Source: Stentor coeruleus
Taxonomy: Eukaryota; Ciliophora; Heterotrichea; Heterotrichida; Stentoridae
NCBI GenBank assembly: GCA_001970955.1
Contig: MPUH01000452.1
Span: forward strand, 1-53,514
Length of the DNA stretch: 53,514 nt
Direction of reading: 5' to 3'
Under the pieces are notes generated by a model. That model had not been told where the DNA came from. It worked only from the letters and a program-made list of their open reading frames with translations, and did no database searches. The position numbers and the translations under genes were made by a program. Every line of letters begins with the position of its first letter. The stretch's first letter is position 1. This document shows positions 29,814 to 39,911 of this stretch, piece by piece.

Positions 29814-31263
29814 ATGGACAACTCTGACGTAGCTAATCTCCTAACATTTGGTAAAACACAAAAGCTTCTTTTTGTCTTATGTGGAGGTGGTTGGTCTATA
29901 GCCATGGGTATCGTCGCAACAATCTCAATTTTAATAAATGAACTTCATCAAGAATGGGATCTAAGTTACTCTATACTAAGCCTACTGCCAATCTTCAATA
30001 TGATTGGTATTTTCATAGGGTCTAACTTTTGGGGAATCCTTTCAGACAAATACGGTCGAATGATAGCATTTAAACGAGGACTTTTAATTTGTTGTATTGC
30101 CACAACAATAAGCATATTTTCTATCAATTTCTATATGCTCGCTGTATTATTTTTATTCATAGGTTTTGGCTTAGCAGCAAGTTTATCAGTAGATGGGGCT
30201 GTGTTCTTAGAATATTCACCTCCTGATAAAGCCCATCTTTTAACAGGAATGAGTATTGTTTGTGCATTTGGAGCTTTTTATGCAAATGGTTGTGCTTGGG
30301 TTTTTACATTAATGAACCTTCCAATGATGTGGAGATTTCTCTTAGGGGTAAATGCTTTTCTAAATTTCCTAGTCGTTCTACCAAGATTCTGGGTAAAGGA
30401 AACTCCATTATTTTTAGCTTCTAAAGGAAGGTATGTTGAAATGGATGAACTAATGCAGAATTTAAACAAAGATTACAAAAAGACTTATTTGTCAAATGGA
30501 AGTTCTTCATCAATACTCAAATCTGAAGAATCAGAAAATAACATTGTAAAAACTGATACAAAAAGCATGAAAATGATCAACTTAAGTCTTTTAGAGCAGA
30601 TAAAATGCTTATTTCGTAAACCTTTAAAAAAACTGACTTTTTTATATTTATCCGTATTTGCTAATCAGATATGGTTTTTCACTGCTTTTACTTTCAGTGG
30701 TGTTGGAGCTTATATGCCTGAAATTCTTAGACAAGCTGGCCAAGGAGGTTCTGCTAATGTTGATATTTACAGAAGTATGTTTATTCAAAGTTTAAGTAAA
30801 AATATAAATAGGTGCTGTTCCAGCTGTTATTGTTGCAACTTATCTTGTCAAATCTTGTTTAGGAAGAAAATGGACTCAATCTTTAGCTTTGTTAATGGCC
30901 AGCATTCTTATATACAGTTTTTTAATCCCAAATTACGCTGGGGTATTTAATATTTAGCTACTTATTTGCTCTACAGTTTATTACTTTTTTATCAACCTTA
31001 TGTACCCTGTTCAATATGCTATTACACCTGAAACATTTCCAATACAAGTTAGAAATACAGCAGTTGGACTTTGCAATTGTATTAATAACATTGCGTCGAT
31101 TATTGGCCCTTTATCTGCAGCTTTGCTTTTACAAGAAAGTAAAAATCTTGCGTTTTCTTTGGCTTTTTTTTCGTTTTCATTGGTTGTCGCTGCTGGCTGT
31201 GCAGCTTTTGTCATTGAGACTAAAAACTTTGACTCGAATTCTTTTGAACTAGATATTAAGTAA
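29814..31263 (+). CDS. MFS transporter, SV2/organic-ion type
   Basis: 472 aa after splicing: exons 29814-30795, 30812-30942 and 30958-31263. About twelve membrane segments. The MFS signature between TM2 and TM3 is present (GILSDKYGRM, consensus GxLaDrxGRk). The large central loop (about residues 205-260) is charged. The last exon gives TPETFPIQVRNTAVG and ends shortly after the twelfth segment; the PE-x-FP-x-x-x-R-x-x-x-x-G pattern is typical of SV2/SLC22-like transporters. Substrate cannot be inferred. Without splicing, the reading frame becomes nonsense after MFIQSLS. Exon 2 is only 131 nt. Confidence 0.92.
30796..30811 (+). other. 16-nt intron, MFS transporter
   Basis: GTAAAAATATAAATAG. 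The one-base-longer intron shifts frame, and its removal restores the AVPAVIVATYL membrane segment. This is the only 16-nt intron found. Confidence 0.92.
30943..30957 (+). other. 15-nt intron, MFS transporter
   Basis: GTATTTAATATTTAG, containing an in-frame TAG at its end. Removal joins PNYAG to LLICSTVYYF. Confidence 0.92.
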
Positions 31264-31437
31264 GTATTAGTATATAAAAATATAGGTTTTATGTAAAATT
31301 TTTTTTTTTTTATAATCAATCTTAGATTAAAGGTGAATTAGATTTAAATTAATAAACAGAAATAATTTCATTCTATATTTATTAATAATACTCTTGTGAC
31401 TGTGATAAATTATATCTGGTATAAGTAAACAATAATA

Positions 31438-32532
31438 ATGGAAGGTCAGAAAATTAGATTGCTTATGCTTGGTGGTGGGCACTGTAACAGCCTTGCTGTA
31501 TTAGAACTGATCAAAATGAAAGAAATTGAAATTGTTATGGTCAGTGATGGAAGGTATAGTTATTATTCTGGGATGATTCCAGGACTTATAGCAGGGATTT
31601 ATAATGAAGATGATGTGAAAGTTGACTTGCAAGGCTTAGCCGGGAAGTATGGTTTTACATTTATTCCTCATAAGGCAGTTTTTGTCAACGCAACCGAAAA
31701 GTATGTCGAACTTGAAAATCAAACGAAAATCACTTATGACATCCTATGTGCTAATATAGGATCTACTAATAGACAAATCGATTGTCCAGGTATTAGAGAA
31801 TTTACTATACCAACTCGTCCACTTTATAATCTTATTCACAGAATGAATTCAATAACAAATGCTAGATCTTTTGTTGTTGTTGGTGGAGGAATGGCAGGAC
31901 TAGAATTAGCTTTTTCAATAAGGTCAAAGCATAAACTTGCAGATATTAGTATTGTGCATAGAGACCCGATAGGACAAGAAGTTAATCCTAAAGCACAAAA
32001 AATTATTGAAAACAACTTGCAAAGTTTGAAAATTAATGATATCATTGGAGTAGTTGTTGAAGTTAAGAAAAATTGTATTAAACTTGAAGATGGAAGGGAG
32101 ATTAATAGTGAATATATTGTCTGGGCGACTGGGGCAAAAGCATTTGATTTAAGAACTGATTTAGAAAAAGCACCTGATGGGTTTATATTAGTTGATCCAT
32201 GTCTAAAATCAGTTAGTCATAATGATGTCCTTGCTGCAGGCGACTGTATTTCTATAGCAGGGTTTAATAATTTTCCTCCAAAAGCAGGAGTTTATGCAGT
32301 CCGTGAAGCAGACATAATAATAAAAAACGTCAAAGCCCTAGTCCAATCTAAAATGTCCCAAAAACCTGCATCTCTAATTGAATATGTACCTCAGAGAGAC
32401 TTCCTTAAATTAATCAATCTTTGCAATGGACAAGCTATTGCGATCAAATGGGGCAATGCTTATCAAGGTCGTATAGCATTTAGGCTCAAACATGGCATCG
32501 ACAGCAATTTCATGAAGAAATTCAAAGTTTAA
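31438..32532 (+). CDS. FAD-dependent oxidoreductase, SelD-associated type
   Basis: 364 aa. A pyridine-nucleotide-disulfide-type reductase with two Rossmann folds. The FAD-binding loop is LGGGHCNSLAVLEL (residues 11-24) and the NAD(P)H loop is VVVGGGMAGLELA (146-158). A WATGAKA motif and an AAGDC motif close the FAD site. The sequence GRYSYYSGMIPGLIAG near residues 38-53 matches the family found alone or fused in front of selenophosphate synthetase (SelD) in bacteria and some protists. No SelD domain follows here, and no redox-active Cys pair is present, so it is closer to NDH-2-like quinone or substrate reductases. The acceptor is unknown. The stop codon overlaps that of the convergent gene. 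Confidence 0.88.
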   Translation: MEGQKIRLLMLGGGHCNSLAVLELIKMKEIEIVMVSDGRYSYYSGMIPGLIAGIYNEDDVKVDLQGLAGKYGFTFIPHKAVFVNATEKYVELENQTKITYDILCANIGSTNRQIDCPGIREFTIPTRPLYNLIHRMNSITNARSFVVVGGGMAGLELAFSIRSKHKLADISIVHRDPIGQEVNPKAQKIIENNLQSLKINDIIGVVVEVKKNCIKLEDGREINSEYIVWATGAKAFDLRTDLEKAPDGFILVDPCLKSVSHNDVLAAGDCISIAGFNNFPPKAGVYAVREADIIIKNVKALVQSKMSQKPASLIEYVPQRDFLKLINLCNGQAIAIKWGNAYQGRIAFRLKHGIDSNFMKKFKV

Positions 32533-33149
32533 TCATAGTTTCTATTTATGCTTAGTTTAATTTTTTTCATAAAATTCGCATTGGAAACTTTTAATCCTTC
32601 AACTTTTTCTTCAAGTTGATGTATTTGTTTCTGACTGCAATTAATCTCATTTTTTAGCCTGTCCCTATCTTTTTCTTGTAATGTCAATTCGTTACGCATT
32701 TTTGTGACAACCTCCTGCAATTTAGTAACATTATTAGATTCTTTTTTATATCTTTTTTCTAAATCTTCTTTTTGGCTTCTTAAATCTTCTATGATCTGGT
32801 CAAATTTATTAATGCTTTCTTGGCTTTCTTTACATGTTTTTGAGTTCTTAACCCGTGCTTGTTCGAATCTCTGAGTGGATTTGTTGATATTCCTAGTCTC
32901 ATTATGGAGTTTATCATGATTGCTTATTAAAGATTGGTTTTGGGTTTTACATTCTTCAATGCTTTTAGTCAGTTGGGTAGTATATTCAGTCAAAGCTTCT
33001 TTTTCCTTTTTCAGTGTCGCTAGTTCTTCAGTTAGAAGGGCAAGCTGCTGGGAGTTTTGGGAAAACTCGTCTACACTGATTTTAGACATGCTTTTAGCCC
33101 TTTTTTTTGGAGTTTCTTTAGGATTGAAGTTAGATAGAGACTTTTTCAT
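32529..33149 (-). CDS. Coiled-coil protein, unknown
   Basis: 206 aa. After a basic, proline-containing N-terminus (about 30 aa) the rest is one coiled coil (about 35-195) with regular heptads and many Glu/Lys. No other domain. The sequence is not specific enough for a family name. The TAA overlaps the TAA of the oxidoreductase gene on the other strand by sharing bases within TTAA (32529-32532). Confidence 0.8.
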   Translation of the reverse strand: MKKSLSNFNPKETPKKRAKSMSKISVDEFSQNSQQLALLTEELATLKKEKEALTEYTTQLTKSIEECKTQNQSLISNHDKLHNETRNINKSTQRFEQARVKNSKTCKESQESINKFDQIIEDLRSQKEDLEKRYKKESNNVTKLQEVVTKMRNELTLQEKDRDRLKNEINCSQKQIHQLEEKVEGLKVSNANFMKKIKLSINRNYD

Positions 33150-33236
33150 ATTATAAATTTCTATTTAAAAATACTTTCATATATTATAATCACATATACT
33201 GAATATAATTATAATAACATCCTTATAAAATAAAGT

Positions 33237-33494
33237 TTAAAGTAGGTGATAGTTAAGGTGGCATGGTTTAAACCTTGTCCGATCGAGGTTTATTTGTCCT
33301 ACGATCTCTTTCTTGGGCAGATTCGGTATGTTAAACCACTCATTGTCGCTGGTTATGTGACTTTTTACTTGGCTGAGGAGTTCTTTACTCCTTATAATAG
33401 CATATTTATTTTTTAATATACCATAATTAAATATATTATATAATTTATACCCAAATCCATAATTTCTTACATCAAATTCTACATCAATCTTCAT
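33237..33494 (-). CDS. Small conserved-looking protein
   Basis: 85 aa, not assignable. The middle (YGFGYKLYN, then RSKELLSQVKSHI and EWFNIPNLPKKEIVGQINLD) has the irregular composition of a real protein: Trp, Pro, His and Cys are all used. It has no membrane segment or signal peptide. It sits in an otherwise non-coding stretch between the coiled-coil gene and the Rab pseudogene, on the same strand as both, and is not part of the Rab remnant. Confidence 0.6.
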   Translation of the reverse strand: MKIDVEFDVRNYGFGYKLYNIFNYGILKNKYAIIRSKELLSQVKSHITSDNEWFNIPNLPKKEIVGQINLDRTRFKPCHLNYHLL

Positions 33495-33635
33495 ACCTAT
33501 AATTTATTATATTTCTCATAATCTATAAAATTTCATAAATATTTTCAATCATAACATAAATAAAAACATAATTTTTCCCACATATATTTTAAATATTTTA
33601 AATTTTAAAATCAATAACGACTTATTTCTATTATC

Positions 33636-34697
33636 CTACCCACCACAACAACATACACAATTTTTGTTGTTATGTATTGAGTCTCTTGAAAAATTTTCAA
33701 TTTTCTTTGTTTTATCTTTATAAGAATTTTTCTTAACTTCTGTATCAGGAGAATTCAAGAAAATTTTAATTATTTCTTTTAATATTGTTGAAAAAGATTT
33801 TTAATATTACTAGAGTCCATGCTGAAGTTTCAATTAACCCATAATGATTCTTACTAGTAAATGTGTTTACCATTTCTACTGTTACTTTCTGGTTTTCTTT
33901 ATCAGATTTATTCCTTATAATCAAAGTTGCCACGATGTTTTCAGAGAAAGTTTTGATTTCTTTGATCATTTTGACAGGTTATTAAAGCTTTCAAGATTTG
34001 TTATGTTGTAAACAACTAAAGCTCCTACAGCTCCTCTGTAAAAATTAGGAATTTATATAATAATATGCTTTTATTTGTTTTTTATAGACATTAATTTAAC
34101 TGGTATTTCATTAAAAAAGGTGAGGCTTTAGAAATCTCACTACCTATAAGTTTTTGAGCAGTAACGAAGTTTAATAAGCGGAAAATAATATTTAATTATA
34201 CTTAGTATTTAAAGATAGAAAACTAGACTTTTACTGATGATTCAATGATTATTTTTTGAGCGTTAAAACTTTGACAAGGTGCAGTTTTAAAGTATATACC
34301 GAAAACAAGAAAGTCTGAAGAATTACTAGGAAAAACTAAGAAAACATTTAAAAATCACTAAGAGTCACCGAGAAAATTAAAATTTTACTCATTTTCAATA
34401 CTAAATTTGCCTGTTTAAGCTATAATAAATAAATATATTTTTAAATATATTTTAGACATTGTAGGAGACATTGAACGATATTTTTCTTGTCCGGCAGTGT
34501 CCCAAATTTCAGCTCGAATAACTTTACCATCAATTACAAAAGTTTTTTAGTCACTGTTAAAACCTACTGTATTTCGAAGGTTTAGTGAAAAATGGTCTCG
34601 TGTAAAACAAGTTAGTAAATTGGTTTTTCCCACACCTGAGTCCCCGACTATGACAATTTTAAATTAGTTAGTCTGAGTCTCCTTCTTTTCGGGCCAT
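33636..34697 (-). pseudogene. Broken Rab11-like small GTPase with an insertion
   Basis: All the motifs of a Rab can be traced in order on this strand but in different frames. From the ATG at 34697: P-loop [30 protein letters not shown] (G3), then after a foreign stretch YRGAVGALVVYNIT, then the G4 motif RNKSD, the G5 motif ETSA, and a tail ending CVCCCGG near 33636 that resembles a prenylated Rab C-terminus. The lesions include at least two in-frame stops in the first 60 codons and at least three frameshifts (early, at the Trp before IKEIK, and after FFNNI). A 416-nt stretch flanked by direct TAGGA also sits between SP and FYRGA. Too damaged to be functional in the standard code. Confidence 0.9.
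34046..34466. mobile_element. 416-nt insertion flanked by 5-bp direct repeats
   Basis: Interrupts the Rab remnant. TAGGA occurs at 34046-34050 and 34462-34466 (+ strand). Deleting one copy plus the intervening DNA joins the Rab frame cleanly at SPNFYRGA. No terminal inverted repeat or open frame is visible inside. It could be a small non-autonomous element with a 5-bp target duplication or a retained internal eliminated sequence. The length is far from any intron in this window. Confidence 0.6.
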
Positions 34698-34834
34698 ATT
34701 CGATGATATTTACTGGTGTGAGTTTAGAAATGCTGAGATAAAAAATATATGACTATATCACAACCCCAAAGGAAATTACTATATCCCATCCATCTAAATT
34801 CTTAAATTAATTCATTCTTTTAATCTATAATAAT

Positions 34835-35869
34835 ATGCTAAGACGGCTTTTCTCAACCTGTTACGCACCCAAGCCAGGGGATTCTGCCATAAGAAAAATC
34901 GCTATAATTCCTGGTGATGGTATAGGCCCTGAAATCATGTCATCAACCCTCGATATCCTAAAACATATCCATGCCCCTTTAACTTTCAAAGAATTCTCAA
35001 ACCTCAACATCAACGATAAAGACGAAATTTCAGATCTTAAAACTTTCAAATGTGCCCTGAAAGGAACAATTTCTCATATGGTAGGTGAAGGTCCAGGTTC
35101 TCCAAATCTCCGTCTTCGTAAACTTCTAAATGTTTATGCAGATCTAGTCCATGCTTTTTCTATACCAGGTATTAAAACTCGTCATCAAAACCTTGATGTT
35201 ATCGTAATTCGTGAAAATATTGAAGGAGAATATTCTGGTCTTGAACATGAAGTTTATCCAGGGGTTATAGAAAGTATTAAAGTTATAACCCGAGAAGGGT
35301 CATTAAGAATAGCAGAATATGCTTTTGAAGTCGCTTATTTGAATAATAGAAAGAGAGTTACAGCTGTACATAAAGCGAATATAATGAAAAAAGTTGATGG
35401 AGAGTTTTTAAAAGCTGTTAGAGAAGTTGCAGCAAAATATCCATCAATAGAATATAAGGAAATGATTGTTGATAATGCAAGTATGCAGATGACTTCGAAT
35501 CCATGGCAATTTGATGTTATGGTTTTACCTAATCTTTATGGATCAATTTTAGCGAATATTATATCAAGTTTAGCTGGAGGACCAGGGATATCTCCAGGGG
35601 TTAATATTGGCCCAGATTTCGCTCTTTTTGAGCCGGGAACTAGGCATTTAGCTAGAGATATTAGTGGGAAAGGAATTGCTAACCCTACAGCTATGATACT
35701 TTCTAGTGCTATGATGCTTAGGCATATTAATTTACCTCATTTTGCTGAGAGAATACAGAATGGAGTTTTTAAGACGATTAAAGAAGGAAAAGTTCTTACT
35801 CAGGATATTGGGGGAAAAGCAACTACTTATGAGTATACTAAAGAGGTTATTAATAATATTACTCATTAG
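34835..35869 (+). CDS. IDH3: NAD-isocitrate dehydrogenase, regulatory-type subunit
   Basis: 344 aa. A mitochondrial TCA-cycle enzyme subunit: the N-terminus MLRRLFSTCYAPK is a plausible targeting peptide. The isocitrate/isopropylmalate dehydrogenase fold is complete, with IIPGDGIGPEI, a basic RENIEGEYSGLEHE loop, TAVHKANIMK and MPNLYG-type VLPNLYGS. In catalytic subunits the last motif continues D-I-L-S-D with metal-binding Asp; here it is SILAN, so both Asp are missing. FEPGTRHLARD and NPTAMILSSAMML follow as in beta/gamma subunits. I read it as a non-catalytic IDH3B/G-like partner that needs a catalytic alpha subunit elsewhere. Single exon. Confidence 0.93.
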   Translation: MLRRLFSTCYAPKPGDSAIRKIAIIPGDGIGPEIMSSTLDILKHIHAPLTFKEFSNLNINDKDEISDLKTFKCALKGTISHMVGEGPGSPNLRLRKLLNVYADLVHAFSIPGIKTRHQNLDVIVIRENIEGEYSGLEHEVYPGVIESIKVITREGSLRIAEYAFEVAYLNNRKRVTAVHKANIMKKVDGEFLKAVREVAAKYPSIEYKEMIVDNASMQMTSNPWQFDVMVLPNLYGSILANIISSLAGGPGISPGVNIGPDFALFEPGTRHLARDISGKGIANPTAMILSSAMMLRHINLPHFAERIQNGVFKTIKEGKVLTQDIGGKATTYEYTKEVINNITH

Positions 35870-36401
35870 TAAGATGTAGATGATGTTAGATTGAATTAAG
35901 TTTTTTGGAAAGTTTTTTGTATTAGAAATATATAGAAAGTTAAGATTGTGGAGTAGGATTAGTATTTTTTTTGGGATGTGATGGTGATTTGGTTAATGAT
36001 ATGTTTTGGAATAAATTTTATAGAGATTTATTATGTTTATAAATTTAATTCAGTTGTGTAAAATTAGGATATTAATAATTTATAGAGTATAAGATAAAAT
36101 TTGTATGTTTATATGGGATTATTGATTTAATTGTAAATTATATTTTATGGATATATTAGCATGCTGCAGTATTCCTAATACTAGAATCAATAAACAACAT
36201 TTTTATTTCATTCAACTTTAAGTTTGTATCAGAAACTTCACATATCTAGGATTAAGAAATATATCTACACTTAAAACCTATATCAGACTTTTATATCCTC
36301 TTACATCCTTATCACAATAAAAAAAAAACTCTTATTTCAAACTTAATTTAAGCACATCTCTATATATAAAAATATCATATCATAAATAAGAAATAAAAAT
36401 A
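35870..36401. other. Spacer between same-strand genes with skew switch
   Basis: Positions 35881-35940 hold 12 G and no C; 36301-36360 hold 13 C and 1 G. No gene. Confidence 0.6.
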
Positions 36402-38213
36402 ATGGACAAAGTTCTAGATGGAAAGCATATGAACATAAAACACGACCTTTACTTATCCCCATTTAATAAATACAAACTATACGGGATTTTCCCATGGATA
36501 TTTTTCATCTCAGCAGCATTAGTCCTAACAACTACATCCCAAGTTTTATTTATCATAAATACAAACTGTAACTATAGTTATCAACAACTTATATTATGGA
36601 ATAACATATTTCTTAATTGGGATGTTGAAGGTTCTGATATATCTTTGATTAACTCTTTTCATATATTCCGATCAAATAAACTATACAATTATATCCAAAC
36701 TACAATCCAAGTAATAAAAATGTAGCGTTATTATGATGTTAATAGTAATACTTTAGATAATTATGAATACTATTATAATGATGATGGGGAAAAAAGACCA
36801 GTTAAATTATATATTGAATATTTAGATATACAAAATGCTCAAGATAAAGGATTTAAAACAGAATATGAGTTGAGTTTATTAAATTTAGGTCCTTTTGATG
36901 AAAAGAGTGATTATGGATTTTTAGAATTAGTTAAGAGTTTTTCTTTAGGATTCAAACTTAAACATAATCTTGATAAGAATTTTCCTACTGCCTCTTTATG
37001 CTATACTTGGGATATTACACAGAACTTCCAATTTACAAATCGTGGACCTATTACTGTATCTCAAGAAATAGAAAGAGGTATATGTGGAGGAGATACAAGT
37101 ATTTATTATATAGCGTTTTATAATAACAAGTTTTTATTTTTAAACACTTTAAGTTTGATTTTAGCACTGATGTCTATAATATTAAACTTGAAGTCTATAT
37201 ATGGTAGATTGAAAACTGTGAGTGATTTAAAACACAGAGCTTCAATAACAGGAGTTTGGCAGTCTTTGAGTTTTAAAAAACGACTTAGGTTCATAAGTTT
37301 ATGGGCTCTTTTCAATTTTACAGCTAATATATGTCAGATACTTGGAGCTATAAGTTTGATTTTTAATGGGAATATTACTTTAAGGGTTCAAGAAAGTATT
37401 GTTGGGTTTAGTTGTTTTTTAGCTTGGGTTGGGATGATACAATATTTAAAATCATACCCTAATGCATATACTGTTGGGAATACTTTGATTAGAGCTTTTA
37501 ATACATTGGGTCCATATATTATTGGCATTTTACCTATATTTATTGCTTATGTGTTTTTTGCTATGTCTGTGCTGTGGAAAACTGGGAATTATAATACATT
37601 GCCAAATGCTATAACTTTGCAATTTGCTATGCTTAATGGTGACTCGATTTATAGTAGTTTAAGCTCAGCTTTGTCGGTAAGTAAACTTTTTGGTATGCTT
37701 TATATGTACACATTTCTTGTATTTTTTATATGGTAAGATATATTTAGCGTTATACACAACATTTTTATTGCAATTATAACTGAAAGCTATGAATCATTAA
37801 AATATAAACCTATTAAAAGAGGGGATGAAAGTGATGATGATTCTGCAAGTCCACCTGAAATGTCACCAACTTCAAGTATGTTACAAGGATCACCAAGCAT
37901 TAGCAAAACTAATAAAAGGAAAGTAAAGGGCATAAGAAGTAATCAATATTAAGGATATAAGTCCAAATTAACTTTTAAAGACCTTTTTGAAGAAAACACA
38001 GAACCTTCACAGCTTGTAGATCCACGGACTAGCTACTATATAAAAAAAATCCACAAAACAACCAAAAAGATCACAAAAAAAATTGAAAAAATGAGCCAAC
38101 TAGTGCAAAGTGATGGCTCAGATGACACTGACATAAAAGCCTTACAAGAAAAACTCAGGGACTTACTTCTTGTGAATCTTGAAGATTTCATAGATAAATT
38201 CAAAAAACCTTAA
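36402..38213 (+). CDS. TRPML (mucolipin)-like cation channel
   Basis: 588 aa from four exons: 36402-36710, 36726-37732, 37748-37938 and 37954-38213. A cytosolic N-terminus leads to TM1 (about residues 30-50), then a large luminal/extracellular domain of roughly 180 aa as in mucolipins and polycystins. Five further membrane segments follow between about 240 and 450. A pore-loop motif LNGDS lies near residues 406-410, matching the mucolipin NGDD selectivity filter with the last acid replaced by Ser. The C-terminal tail carries an acidic Ser/Pro region and a helical end. TRPML channels release cations, mainly calcium, from endolysosomes. The Asp-to-Ser change may alter selectivity. PKD-type channels are the alternative. 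Confidence 0.87.
36711..36725 (+). other. 15-nt intron 1, TRPML-like gene
   Basis: GTAATAAAAATGTAG, phase 0, in-frame TAG at its end. Removal joins TTIQ to RYYDVNSN. Confidence 0.92.
37733..37747 (+). other. 15-nt intron 2, TRPML-like gene
   Basis: GTAAGATATATTTAG, within a codon (TG|C), interrupting the last membrane segment. Removal gives FFICVIHNIFIAI. Confidence 0.92.
37939..37953 (+). other. 15-nt intron 3, TRPML-like gene
   Basis: GTAATCAATATTAAG, carries an in-frame TAA. Removal joins KGIR to RYKSKLTF in the cytosolic tail. Confidence 0.88.
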
Positions 38214-38470
38214 AAAATCTTTTAATCATTAAAAATAATCCAATCAAAACACCAAAAAATAACTTCAAACCTATCATAAAATCTTATTTTATTCAGTTTT
38301 CCAATAAAAAAACCCTTTCCTTAAATCAACAATCAAAATTTATTATAATTATTTATACTTTTACAAAAGCTTAAAAACTATAATTTTATCATAAAACTAA
38401 AAATACTCTAGCCTATAACTAATTTCTTTATTTTTTAATCTAGATCAAAATGCTTTAGAATTATTAATAT

Positions 38471-39199
38471 ATGGCAATTAGGGTCAGAAAAAACGGTATT
38501 CAATGCCCTTGGAGTATTTATCAAATACTAAGCTGGTTCTCATACATTTTTAGTATTCTCGTGTTTTATTTACAGATCTCCCCCTGTTACACATTTTATA
38601 CAAGAATCAGCATAAATTTAGCCATCACTCTATCTTTGTGTCTGGTAATTTGGTATCTAATTATTCTAACTATTTCAGATCCAAGTGACCCATTAGTCAT
38701 AGCATATTTAACAACTAATGATTCAAGGTATTACTTATACAGTTATAAAAAAAGTCTTTCTGAATCAACTACAAGACATTGTAATTATTGCAATTCACCA
38801 GTAAGTGGTATTAGTACTAAACATTGCTTAAGATGTAATAGATGCACAATCAAATTCGATCATCATTGCAAATTCGTCAACAACTGTGTTGGTAAAGTTA
38901 ACTATACACTTTTTTTTAAACTTATCATATCAATTCAAATACATGAATGTATTATGTGCGCTATTATCTTACATTTTCTTATTACATACAGAGAAAATTA
39001 TACTGAGTACTATATTTTTATTTTTGGATCTCTTTTGAAGTCGGTTTTAGTATGGGTGTTAAATGGATATCTTATAAGTTTTCATTTGTTTTTATTAAAG
39101 AAAAGCATGACTACATATGATTATATTGTTGTGAAAAGAAAAGAGAAATCTTGTGTTAATCCAAGCCAAAACATGAGTGATACAAATATTATGTATTAA
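38471..39199 (+). CDS. DHHC palmitoyltransferase
   Basis: 242 aa, four membrane segments (about 15-36, 48-68, 146-170, 180-205) with the cysteine-rich domain on the cytosolic loop between the second and third. The CRD runs about 103-143 (CNYC, KHCLRCNRC) and ends in the catalytic DHHC at 130-133 followed by NNCVG. DHHC enzymes attach palmitate to cysteines of membrane proteins. A degenerate TTxE motif (TTYDY) follows TM4, as in the family. No ankyrin repeats. Several proteins in this window have N-terminal Cys-rich lipidation motifs, but a specific substrate link is only speculation. Confidence 0.94.
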   Translation: MAIRVRKNGIQCPWSIYQILSWFSYIFSILVFYLQISPCYTFYTRISINLAITLSLCLVIWYLIILTISDPSDPLVIAYLTTNDSRYYLYSYKKSLSESTTRHCNYCNSPVSGISTKHCLRCNRCTIKFDHHCKFVNNCVGKVNYTLFFKLIISIQIHECIMCAIILHFLITYRENYTEYYIFIFGSLLKSVLVWVLNGYLISFHLFLLKKSMTTYDYIVVKRKEKSCVNPSQNMSDTNIMY

Positions 39200-39911
39200 T
39201 AAGATTTTTTTATGTTTTTTTTGGTTTGATGCTTGTGTTGGTATATGAAAATATGTAATAAATGATGTTTAGATTATTTGGAAGTTGTGTATAAAAAAAT
39301 AAAGCGTTGATACAAATTTAAATTATGTTTATAATATTAAGTCTATTCGGTATAAATTTAATTTCAGTTTATTCAAAAAGAGCAGCTAAGAAAATCTTAT
39401 CAAAATTTTATCTTTAGAAAACTGGAAAATCTTCAATTGGACTTCAAGATTAGTTTATAGGGAAGGTTGAGAACCTTTATATAAAAATATAAGCTTTTTC
39501 CTATGTGGATAATAGTAAAAACAGTAATTTCATAAAACTTTTTGCTTTGAGAATGCACTTTTCAAATGCAAAATCTGTTATTTATATATTTTAAATAGAT
39601 TAAAAAATCGCATCAATAGAAACAAAAGCAAGAATCCCTGTTTAAAAATAAATTCTTAATTTTATCTTTAAATCTCAAAACTAAATTTCTAACAAGCCAT
39701 GATCTTTTATGTTAAAAATCCCAAATTCATAGTATATTTATTATAAAACATAACTTTTCCTATTCATCTAATAATTTTAAATTTCCCTTATAATCTTATC
39801 CGCATCAAATCAATTTTTTCAAAAAACCTCATTTTTGACTGCAAATTTCCACCTTCCTTTTTTACCCATTTTTTATTAAAATTATGAATAACTTTTTACG
39901 CTATAAAAAGC
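39200..39911. other. Convergent spacer
   Basis: About 710 nt between two gene ends. G-rich at left, C-rich over the last 180 nt. No gene or RNA seen. Confidence 0.55.

Noticed and set aside
34046..34466. The 416-nt stretch as a long intron
   Set aside because: It does not start with GT or end with AG at the frame-restoring borders and is over 25 times the length of every other intron.
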